From Acidimicrobiia bacterium (GTDB taxonomy: Bacteria; Actinomycetota; Acidimicrobiia; Spongiisociales; ZC4RG35): a stretch of DNA of 6,879 bases. The notes under the pieces are model-generated. The model worked only from the letters and a program-made list of their open reading frames with translations. It had not been told where the DNA came from and did no database searches. Below are positions 1 through 5,629 of the stretch, piece by piece. Position 1 is the first letter of the stretch. Each line of letters starts with the position of its first letter. The stretch spans positions 1 to 6,879 of the forward strand of contig QIDW01000170.1 in NCBI GenBank assembly GCA_003230435.1. Direction: 5' to 3'. Both the position numbers and the translations under genes were made by a program.

Positions 1-1035
1 TGGTCCCGAATCCCCCATGACGCAGACGTCTTTGGCGAAGCCATGATGCTTAGCGTCGTGGCTGGTGGCCCAGGGTTGGTGGCCGTGGGATGGACTGGTT
101 CGAGTCCTAGCGAGGGACATGTCGATGGCGGTGCCGCGGTGTGGACATCGGTCGACGGGATCACATGGGAGCCGTCTCCCGACGACCGAGACGTATTTGC
201 TGACGGTCAGATGGCGAGCGTGACTGTGGGAGGCCCCGGTCTCGTTGCGGTCGGGAACGTTGAGGGAGATGACGGATTCGATGCTGCAATCTGGACATCA
301 CCCGATGGGATCACATGGACCCGCGTGCCCCACGATGCTGCGGTGTTGGGTGAGGCAAGTATGCAAGACGTGACTGTTGGAGGCCCCGGTCTGGTTGCTA
401 TAGGAGATGTCGAATCGGGCGCGGCCGTGTGGACCTCGGTGGACGGGACCACGTGGACACGCGTGCCTCACGACCCGGCAGTCTTCGGAGGCGACAGCGA
501 ACTCTCCATGTCAGCTGTCACCGCAGGCGGGCCCGGTCTCGTGGCGGTGGGGCTCGACTGGTCCGGCGGAGCAACTGCTGACGCCGTGATCTGGACCTCT
601 GTCGATGGAATCGTCTGGGATCGAGTCCCCCATGATGAGGATCTGTTCGGCGGCGTGGGGAACCAAGCAGCGGTTTCCGTAGCCGCGACTGGTACCCGTG
701 TGGTCGCCGTCGGCGTGGCACGATCATCAGACATCGACGCTGCGGTCTGGACCTCGGAAGACGGAATCGTCTGGCAGCGAGTTGCCCACGACGAGGCGGC
801 GCTGGGCGAGGGTGAGATGTGGAACGTAACGGTTGGCGGCCCAGGCTTCGTGTCAGTTGGATGGATCGGGTGGGTCGCAACCCAGAATTCTGATGCTGCA
901 GTCTGGACCTCTATCGATGGCGTCACCTGGGACCGGGTCCCCCATGACGAGGACCTGTTCGGTGGGGTTGAGATGTGGGGCGTGGCTGCAGGAGGCCCGG
1001 GTCTCGTCGCAGTCGGATCGGACGGACCCGACGCC
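1..1035 (+). repeat. Tandem coding repeat, 138-162 bp units
   Basis: Units begin at the codon before the VWTS or IWTS motif: 136-285 (50 aa), 286-423 (46), 424-585 (54), 586-741 (52), 742-897 (52) and 898-1035 (46). Bases 1-135 are the rest of an earlier unit. Length differences fall mainly in the loop after GGPGLVAVG and around the VFG/MxxV turn, while the WTSxDGxxW and GGPGLVAVG blocks are kept. The unit at 586-741 is the most diverged: it has AATGTRVVAVG where the others have GGPGLVAVG. The DNA of the units has diverged in many third positions, so the array is not a fresh expansion. Confidence 0.85.
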
Positions 1036-1062
1036 GCGGTATGGGTTTTTGAAGAAGATTGA
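1..1062 (+). CDS. Repeat protein, probable beta-propeller with SxDGxxW motifs (5' partial)
   Basis: The frame is open from base 1, and residues before the first ATG (43) already match the repeat, so this is the 3' part of a longer gene and position 43 is not its start. It holds one partial and six full repeats of 46-54 residues. Each has AVWTSxDGxxW, then RVPHDxxxFG, then VTxGGPGLVAVG. The SxDGxxW core resembles the Asp-box (SxDxGxTW) found on propeller blades, and the chain ends with an extra AVWV strand, as expected if the last blade is closed by a strand from another copy. Six to seven blades would fit a propeller, but the blade number is unknown because the N-terminus is missing. No catalytic residues are recognisable. 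Such proteins are usually secreted or surface-bound and bind ligands; the signal peptide would lie outside the window. A lipoprotein gene follows after 67 bases on the same strand. Coding is certain, the fold is inferred, and the function is unknown. Confidence 0.85.
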   Translation, partial: WSRIPHDADVFGEAMMLSVVAGGPGLVAVGWTGSSPSEGHVDGGAAVWTSVDGITWEPSPDDRDVFADGQMASVTVGGPGLVAVGNVEGDDGFDAAIWTSPDGITWTRVPHDAAVLGEASMQDVTVGGPGLVAIGDVESGAAVWTSVDGTTWTRVPHDPAVFGGDSELSMSAVTAGGPGLVAVGLDWSGGATADAVIWTSVDGIVWDRVPHDEDLFGGVGNQAAVSVAATGTRVVAVGVARSSDIDAAVWTSEDGIVWQRVAHDEAALGEGEMWNVTVGGPGFVSVGWIGWVATQNSDAAVWTSIDGVTWDRVPHDEDLFGGVEMWGVAAGGPGLVAVGSDGPDAAVWVFEED

Positions 1063-1129
1063 TTGGACGAACGTGAACGTGTGGACGGAACAGATTCGGC
1101 GTGAAGTTGAGGGCGGTGGGCGTACCATC

Positions 1130-2260
1130 ATGAATAACCACAGACGGAGGGGTTGGCGGCAGTTGAGGGCGGTTGCGCCGATGGCGGCCATAGTCCTGGT
1201 CATTGCAGCGTGCAGCTCGTCGGACGACGAGGCGTCAGCGGCTACAACCATGCCACCTCCAGGACCTTCGACAACCACAGCCACCACTGAGTCACCGACG
1301 GCCGGAGCGGCTCCGGTGACCGACGCAGCCCCGACAACGGTGACTGTTCCTGCGTTGACGGTCGATGAGGCGTTGGCGGTCAGTGACGCCTACATAGAAG
1401 CGTTCAACAACGGCGATACCGACGCAGTGCTGGCCTTGTTCACCTCGGACGTCGCCTTATCTGAGAAGTACACCGGGATGACTGCCTCGTTCGAGGCGAT
1501 AGATCGTGCGTTCTTTGAACAGCACCTGGCGTGGAGCACCACGCAGGGGACAACCTTCACCTCACCCGAATGTGCGGTGACCGAAGAAGGGACCGGAGCA
1601 GCGGTGACAGTGTTGTGCGAGTTCGGGTGGCTCTACGCCGCGGAGCGGGCGGTTGATGCGCCGCCTGTTCCCACAGTGCTCACGATGGTCGTCACCGCAG
1701 ATGGCATCAGCCAGGCCGCGTTTGAGTACCCCCCCGAGTTCGGATTAGCAGCGTTCGACAGGTGGCTCTACGCGAATCAAAGCGACGATTTGGAAGGCGT
1801 CGAGTACGGGGATTGGGACTCAGTCTCTGAGGCCGAGCAGGGCGGAACCCTTCGCGCCCAATACGTCGAGGAATGGGCCGCCTCCCTCGAGGCTGATGAT
1901 TCCGATCCCGCCGCTGTCCTTGCCGACTATCTGGAAGTCTGGAACACCGAGGACGCGGAAGCCGTCATGGTGTTCTATGCCGAGGATGCCGTGGTTGAAA
2001 ATCACCCGACCGTCGGTGGCGTGTTAGCCACGGGAAAGTCGGAGATTCTCGTTATCGAAGCGAGGTTGGATGCAGCCCAGGGATCGACTGGCACGATGGA
2101 GTACCTCAACATGGAGGTGTCCGGTGACACGGTGACCTTTGACAACATTTTCTACAACGGGAGTGGGGAGTGCTTCAGTAGTGCAGGCTCCGAAGCGACC
2201 ATTGAGAACGACTTGATCACTCTGATCGTCTGGGGGGACACAGATGCGGACCTGTGCTGA
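1130..2260 (+). CDS. Predicted lipoprotein with two NTF2/SnoaL-like domains
   Basis: The 376-residue product starts with a basic stretch (MNNHRRRGWRQLR), a short hydrophobic segment and a lipobox VIAAC with the lipidated Cys at residue 28. This predicts export and anchoring on the outer face of the cytoplasmic membrane. An Asp/Ala/Thr/Pro-rich linker (about 30-74) leads to two domains that look like tandem NTF2/SnoaL-like folds. The first covers about 76-215 (AYIEAFNNGDTDAVLALF) and the second about 258-376 (YLEVWNTEDAEAVMVFYAED). C148/C163 and C348/C376 could form one disulfide per domain, which would suit an exported protein. The ATG at 1130 is chosen because the signal peptide begins there; the same frame stays open upstream through the preceding gene, but those residues look like a shadow. 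No strong Shine-Dalgarno is seen, only a purine-rich GAGGG about 17 bases upstream. NTF2-like folds serve as enzymes or binding modules, and no active site is evident, so the role is unknown. Confidence 0.83.
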   Translation: MNNHRRRGWRQLRAVAPMAAIVLVIAACSSSDDEASAATTMPPPGPSTTTATTESPTAGAAPVTDAAPTTVTVPALTVDEALAVSDAYIEAFNNGDTDAVLALFTSDVALSEKYTGMTASFEAIDRAFFEQHLAWSTTQGTTFTSPECAVTEEGTGAAVTVLCEFGWLYAAERAVDAPPVPTVLTMVVTADGISQAAFEYPPEFGLAAFDRWLYANQSDDLEGVEYGDWDSVSEAEQGGTLRAQYVEEWAASLEADDSDPAAVLADYLEVWNTEDAEAVMVFYAEDAVVENHPTVGGVLATGKSEILVIEARLDAAQGSTGTMEYLNMEVSGDTVTFDNIFYNGSGECFSSAGSEATIENDLITLIVWGDTDADLC

Positions 2261-2297
2261 TAGCCCCGACCTGATCTAAACCACCCGTCACTCGGAT

Positions 2298-2314
2298 AGC
2301 CGCATATAACGGCT
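2298..2314. repeat. Short inverted repeat between convergent genes
   Basis: AGCCG and CGGCT flank a 7-base loop (CATATAA). The site lies 37 bases past the lipoprotein stop, next to the transposase remnant. The stem is only 5 bp and no T-run follows on either strand. It may be a weak transcription end or part of the insertion-element terminus, and neither reading is strong. Confidence 0.2.
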
Positions 2315-2421
2315 GCGAGATCAAGTGGTCATTGCAACGTTTCGGCGAGTTTGTCTGATGGTGTCATCCCTCCAAGGGTGTGTCTAGGGCGGGTGTCACG
2401 AACCGTACATATGGCGTTCAT
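2311..2421 (-). mobile_element. Remnant of the 3' end of an insertion sequence, IS30-like
   Basis: On the minus strand, bases 2421-2329 encode 30 residues ending in RPRHTLGGMTPSDKLAETLQ and a stop. From memory, RPRxTLGxxTPxxKLAE is the usual C-terminal tail of IS30-family transposases; IS3- and IS481-type integrase-core enzymes have a related RPHxxLGGxTP tail and are the alternative. Directly after the stop comes a stretch (GACCACTTGATCTCGCAG on the minus strand) that resembles the ends of actinobacterial IS30-like elements. Everything upstream of the tail, including the DDE catalytic core, is missing: homology fades at about 2415-2421, next to a G-rich run (2422-2432) and an unrelated gene in another frame. 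The element is therefore a dead fragment. The left inverted repeat and the target duplication cannot be defined here. Confidence 0.55.
2329..2421 (-). pseudogene. Transposase C-terminal fragment
   Basis: This is the coding part of the insertion-sequence remnant: 30 residues from an incidental ATG at 2421 to a TGA at 2329-2331. The recognisable block starts around AICTVRDTRPRH. The frame continues upstream only as Pro-rich translation of the G-run, with no transposase similarity. At about 30 residues against several hundred for a full enzyme, it cannot be active. The family assignment rests on the RPRxTLGGMTPSxKLAE tail alone. Confidence 0.55.
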
Positions 2422-2438
2422 GGGCGGGGGGGTTGGCT

Positions 2439-2717
2439 CTAGAACGGAGCGGGTCCGATTCCTCTGATTAGCCCGAATCGTGAACCAGAACCGATGTAGT
2501 CACCAGCGATCTTGACTTGGCCCTCACGTCCGCCGTTCAACCGTATGCGGGCCACATCCTTCCAAGCCGGGCCGGTCGCCGCTGCCTTGTCGATAGTCCC
2601 ACTCCACTCTCTGGGCTTCCTGTTTCCGGCCAAACTGGACTCCAGAGTTACTTCGACGGTGTCGACCACATGGCTGGACGCATCCAAGAGTTCGGCACGA
2701 CCGTTGTAGTTGCCCAT
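2439..2717 (-). CDS. Small beta-rich hypothetical protein (92 aa)
   Basis: The 92-residue product begins MGNYNGRAELLD and ends GIGPAPF. It alternates short hydrophobic strands (VDTVEVTLESSL, VARIRLN, GQVKIAGDYIG) with Gly/Asn/Arg turns and has a REWSGTID motif near residues 36-43, which suggests a small beta-barrel or sandwich. No signal peptide or membrane segment is seen, so it is probably cytosolic. The order (YxGxAxxxD, WxGxI, a GREGxVxI strand, GxGPxPF end) recalls small uncharacterised actinobacterial proteins of the DUF4873 kind, but I cannot confirm that and give no function. AAGGGA lies 4 bases before the ATG, which supports the start. The gene is alone on the minus strand, with an insertion-sequence scar just past its stop, and faces the lipoprotein gene tail to tail. 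Confidence 0.68.
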   Translation of the reverse strand: MGNYNGRAELLDASSHVVDTVEVTLESSLAGNRKPREWSGTIDKAAATGPAWKDVARIRLNGGREGQVKIAGDYIGSGSRFGLIRGIGPAPF

Positions 2718-2836
2718 CCGATCCCTTCGTCAGCTCGAATCAATGATGGTCGCTACTCGGTACAAACGACCTTTCGCGTCCCTGTCGCAGACCCCTTGAA
2801 ACCCGCTCCGAGAGTTAGACCTCATGGAACCCACAC

Positions 2837-2868
2837 TGTTGAGTTGGTAGCTCAGGGAACTCTCAACA
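2837..2868. repeat. Imperfect inverted repeat, possible hairpin
   Basis: TGTTGAG (2837-2843) and CTCAACA (2862-2868) are perfect complements around an 18-base centre. Two further pairs (TT with AA) form if a 2-base bulge is allowed. It lies about 120 bases upstream of the start of the small minus-strand gene and could be an operator or a leader hairpin. A random inverted repeat of this size is possible in a non-coding stretch of this length. Confidence 0.25.
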
Positions 2869-3490
2869 ACTACCGCTAGACGTCGTTGATGGCCGCCAGG
2901 CGCTTTGGTCGATACCACCGGACCGCACCGGAGACCCGGGAAGTTATCTGGTGGGCACGTGGAAACTGGTGACCGGCGTGAAGGGCGTTCCCGGTTTTCG
3001 GAGGCGAGAGAAGTGCCTTCCTGTGTCTTGGTTCGAAGTCCGCCTCTCCGTTCGGTCGCCGGGTTCTGCTTGAGATCTTGTGGTGGATGTTCGCGGCCAG
3101 TCTCGAATGACACCCGGATGACACCTCCGAGAGTCCTCGTCTGGTTGAGCGTGTCGCCGTCCCGACTAAGAGAAACCAGGCCGGGGTCGTCCGCAGGGCG
3201 GCCCTTGATGTTGAGCTCGATTCCATCGCGCGTCGATCGTCCGTCAGTTCTAGAGAGCCGCTGCCGTACGAGCATGTAGTGGCGTGATTCTTCCCCGCCA
3301 GCAACGGATTCGGAACGAAGGAAAGTGAGTTGGGCGCTTGTGAAGGGAGTGGCTCACGGCTTGACACCTGCCGATAACCGTGGTCGAGAGGGTGAGTATT
3401 TCCCCAAGGCCCACGCAGCGGGAGTTCAATTAGGCTGATCGGCAATGAAGAGGCGCGACCGCGTATCGGGTGCCCGTCGTCCTATCAGCG

Positions 3491-3504
3491 GTGGCTAGTC
3501 CCAC
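3491..3504. promoter_or_regulatory. Weak CRP-like palindrome (GTG-N8-CAC)
   Basis: GTGGCTAGTCCCAC is a 4+4 inverted repeat with a 6-base spacer and contains the GTG-N8-CAC core of cAMP-receptor sites (consensus TGTGA-N6-TCACA). The outer positions fit poorly. It ends 19 bases before the response-regulator start, where bound protein would more likely block than activate. Such a core is expected by chance about once in 4 kb, so this is only a candidate for cAMP feedback on the cyclase operon. Confidence 0.15.
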
Positions 3505-3523
3505 AATCCCAAGATGAGGTGGC

Positions 3524-3886
3524 ATGAAGATCCTGTTGGTTGAAGACAACGAGATGAATCGTGACATGCTTTCTCGACGCCTCATGAAGCGCGGATATGA
3601 CGTCGTTATGGCAGTTGACGGCCAGGAGGGGGTGGACATGGCATCATCCGAGGAGCCGGGCCTGATCCTGCTCGATATGAGCCTGCCGGTGTTGGATGGG
3701 TGGGAGGCAGCGCGTCGTCTCAAATCGAGTGATTCCACAGCCTCGATCCCGATCATCGCTCTGACGGCCCATGCTTTAGTAGGTGACCGTCAGAAGAGCC
3801 TCGACGCAGGGTGCGATGACTACGACACAAAGCCTGTCGAGTTCACACGGCTTATCGGCAAGATTGAGGCACTCAGCCCCGGCTAG
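3524..3886 (+). CDS. Single-domain response regulator (CheY/DivK-like)
   Basis: The 120 residues are one receiver domain and nothing else. It has the acidic pair E7/D8 (LLVEDN), phosphoacceptor D51 (LILLDMSLP), the switch Thr T81 (IALTAHA) and the conserved K103 (DTKPVE), so it should accept a phosphoryl group from a histidine kinase or phosphotransfer protein. With no output domain it must act by binding a partner or passing phosphate on. The ATG fits the usual MKILLVEDN start of the family, and GAGGT lies 3 bases before it. The gene is 27 bases ahead of the cyclase gene, so the two are almost certainly co-transcribed. Its NRDxLSRRL stretch is also found in the receiver of the cyclase protein, which suggests an old duplication. 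The partner kinase is not in view. Plausible roles are phosphate exchange with the H-box of the next protein or control of the cyclase; both are inferred. Confidence 0.93.
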   Translation: MKILLVEDNEMNRDMLSRRLMKRGYDVVMAVDGQEGVDMASSEEPGLILLDMSLPVLDGWEAARRLKSSDSTASIPIIALTAHALVGDRQKSLDAGCDDYDTKPVEFTRLIGKIEALSPG

Positions 3887-3913
3887 GCGCGCTAATGCTG
3901 GAGGAACTCGGGT

Positions 3914-5542
3914 ATGACCGAAGCCACGTCCGCTGATCTTACGAAGGAGGCCGGTCAGCAGGCGGCGGACCAGCGTGCCCGTGAGGTATTCATCGCGGCC
4001 AAGAGCCACGATCTCCGCACGCCCATCAATGCCATTATCGGCTACAGCCAGTTGCTACTCGAGGACGCACAGGACGACGACGAGCCCTGGGCGGAAGACC
4101 TCGAGAAGATCTCCAGCGCCGGTCGATCCATGCTTGCGACAGTCAACGAGACCCTGAGCGCGGAGAAGGTCGAGTCCGGCGAACTCGACATGTCGGACAT
4201 GGCATTGCTCGGTGAGCAAATTCGTCTCGAGCTCCGGAACGACATCAGCGCCGTGGTTGGGTACGCCGAGATGCTCATCGAGGATGAGGCCGAACTGGAA
4301 AAAGGCGCCATTTCCGATCTCGAACACATCAAGACATCCGCGATGCGAATGACCGATTTGATCGACGACATTATTGCTTTCGGAACCGACGAGGCCGGGA
4401 TAGCCGATACCGAGGCGGGGCGATCCGAGCAATCGAGCATGATCAAAGGCGTAGTAGCAACTCTCCACCAGCTTGACGCGCTCCGCACAACCGAGCCAGA
4501 GGCTCCGGGCCACATTCTCCTCGTCGATGACGACGAGACGAATCGCGACCTGCTGTCACGGAGGCTCGAGTTCGAGGGCCACACCTTCGAGATGGCGAAG
4601 AACGGTGAGGAAGCTCTCGACTTGGTGCGCCGGTCGAGCTTCGATGTGATCCTGCTCGACATCATCATGCCGGTGATGGACGGCTACCAGGCACTCCAGT
4701 TGTTGCAGGCCGATGAAGATCTGTGCCATATCCCAGTGATCATGTTGTCTGCGCTCGATCAGACCGACAGCGTGGCGCGGTGCATCGAGATGGGAGCTGA
4801 CGACTTCCTCCCGAAGCCGTTTGACCCAGTGCTGCTGAGGGCCCGGATCGGCTCCTCGCTTGAAAAGAAGCGGTTGCGGGACCGTGAACAGGAGTACCTC
4901 GAGCAGCTGAAAATTGAACGTGAGCAGTCCGAGAGGCTGCTCCTGAACATTCTCCCCGAGCCCATCGCCGACCGCCTCAAGCAGGGTGAGAGCACGATCG
5001 CCGACGGCTTCTCAGACGTCACTGTGCTGTTCGCCGATCTGGTCGGGTTCACCGCCGTGTCGGCCCAGATATCGGCAAAGAAGCTGGTCCAGAGTCTCAA
5101 TCGTCTCTTCAGCGCCTTCGACTCCCTGGCGATCGATCTGGGGGTAGAGAAGGTGAAGACCATCGGGGACGCCTACATGGTGGTGAGCGGTCTCCCGATT
5201 CCCCAGGGGGACCACGCCGAGCGCATGGCCGCTATGGGCCTCGGCATGCTGGAGGCGCTCGACGTCTACAACCAGGCCTGGGACGAGCCGCTCGGCATCA
5301 GGATTGGCATCAACACTGGACCTGTGGTTGCGGGTGTCATCGGAACATCGAAATTTGCTTACGACCTCTGGGGGGACGCCGTCAACATCGCCAGTCGGAT
5401 GGAATCCACGGGCGTTCCGGGTCGGATTCAAGTGTCGTTATCGACCTATGGCCTGCTGCGAGAGCACTATGAATTCGAGGCGCGGGGCGAAATCGAAGTT
5501 AAAGGGAAGGGCAAGATGCAGACCTACTTCCTGGTCGAATGA
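3914..5542 (+). CDS. H-box / receiver / class III adenylate cyclase fusion protein
   Basis: The 542-residue soluble protein should make cAMP from ATP. Domains in order: a histidine-kinase-type dimerisation segment with H-box SHDLRTPINAIIGY (H32, P37); a second, degenerate copy 73 residues on (RLELRNDISAVVGY, Leu in place of His); a receiver at about 200-315 with D205-D207, phosphoacceptor D249, S279 and K301; a coiled coil (about 315-343) with the cyclase-transducing motif NILPEPIADRLKQGE; and a class III cyclase domain from about 365. Metal-binding D375 and D419, adenine-selecting K415 and D484, and transition-state N491 and R495 are all present with the spacing of known homodimeric cyclases, so it should be active and ATP-specific. 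There is no kinase ATP-binding (HATPase) domain, so it cannot phosphorylate itself. It has no membrane segment. GGAGGA 8 bases before the ATG fixes the start. It sits between the response regulator and the Amt gene. Receiver phosphorylation probably drives cyclase dimerisation through the coiled coil. Confidence 0.92.
   Translation: MTEATSADLTKEAGQQAADQRAREVFIAAKSHDLRTPINAIIGYSQLLLEDAQDDDEPWAEDLEKISSAGRSMLATVNETLSAEKVESGELDMSDMALLGEQIRLELRNDISAVVGYAEMLIEDEAELEKGAISDLEHIKTSAMRMTDLIDDIIAFGTDEAGIADTEAGRSEQSSMIKGVVATLHQLDALRTTEPEAPGHILLVDDDETNRDLLSRRLEFEGHTFEMAKNGEEALDLVRRSSFDVILLDIIMPVMDGYQALQLLQADEDLCHIPVIMLSALDQTDSVARCIEMGADDFLPKPFDPVLLRARIGSSLEKKRLRDREQEYLEQLKIEREQSERLLLNILPEPIADRLKQGESTIADGFSDVTVLFADLVGFTAVSAQISAKKLVQSLNRLFSAFDSLAIDLGVEKVKTIGDAYMVVSGLPIPQGDHAERMAAMGLGMLEALDVYNQAWDEPLGIRIGINTGPVVAGVIGTSKFAYDLWGDAVNIASRMESTGVPGRIQVSLSTYGLLREHYEFEARGEIEVKGKGKMQTYFLVE
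4004..4402 (+). repeat. Internal duplication of the H-box helical hairpin in the cyclase protein
   Basis: Residues 31-90 and 104-163 align without gaps at an offset of 73. SHDLRTPINAIIGYSQLL matches RLELRNDISAVVGYAEML, and EDLEKI (61-66) matches SDLEHI (134-139). The second copy has lost the phosphorylatable His (Leu105) and the Pro (Asp110) but keeps LR and the GY turn. The copies are clearly diverged, so the duplication is old. Confidence 0.7.
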
Positions 5543-5568
5543 CCAATGCAGCACCGAAAAAGCGACAC

Positions 5569-5578
5569 GGGTGCACCC
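5569..5578. repeat. Perfect 10-base palindrome between cyclase and Amt genes
   Basis: GGGTGCACCC reads the same on both strands and lies in the 87-base gap, 27 bases after the cyclase stop and 51 bases before the Amt start. It has no loop or T-run, so it is not a terminator. It could be the core of an operator for separate control of the Amt gene, but chance is a fair explanation. Confidence 0.2.
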
Positions 5579-5629
5579 TGACTTGGGTTTCAATAGGCTT
5601 ACCGACGTGTCTAGCGACTGCGTGAAGTG

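Larger units (their letters stand above)
2718..3523. other. 806-base stretch without a defensible gene
   Basis: Several frames are open here on both strands at once: minus 3275-2730, minus 3445-2876 and plus 2905-3279. That is typical of G+C-rich DNA with few stops, and at most one could be real. The most protein-like piece is minus 3255-3090 (GIELNIKGRPADDPG ... GGVIRVSFETG), with about 70% G/C at third positions by eye. Its start at 3275 has no ribosome-binding site, and the rest of the frame down to 2730 turns into Arg/Ser/Pro-rich residues with unbiased codons. It could be a decayed or short gene fragment, which fits the nearby insertion-sequence scar. No tRNA, rRNA or CRISPR array was seen. 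The right end must hold the promoter of the response-regulator gene, but no clear -35/-10 pair stands out. Confidence 0.5.

Noticed and set aside
468..926. Minus-strand open frame inside the repeat gene
   Set aside because: It is a shadow of the repeated plus-strand coding sequence. Its own repeats mirror the sense repeats.
833..1129. Upstream in-frame extension of the lipoprotein gene
   Set aside because: It overlaps the repeat gene in another frame and would bury the signal peptide and lipobox inside the protein.
2261..2328. Rho-independent terminator after the lipoprotein gene
   Set aside because: The only hairpin (2298-2314) has a 5-bp stem and no T-run after it.
3028..3050. GGTTCGAAGTCC resembling a tRNA T-loop
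   Set aside because: The flanking bases do not form a T-stem, and no acceptor or anticodon arm was found.
2730..3275. Minus-strand frame of 181 residues, 12 bases before the small gene
   Set aside because: It has no ribosome-binding site, its second half is Arg/Ser/Pro-rich with unbiased codons, and it competes with other open frames. Only its first part looks protein-like.
3361..3389. TTGACA as a -35 box for the response-regulator gene
   Set aside because: At 16-18 bases of spacing there is no acceptable -10 hexamer (TCGAGA at 17).
2876..3445. Minus-strand frame of 189 residues
   Set aside because: Its composition is that of a shadow frame, with no motif and no start signal.
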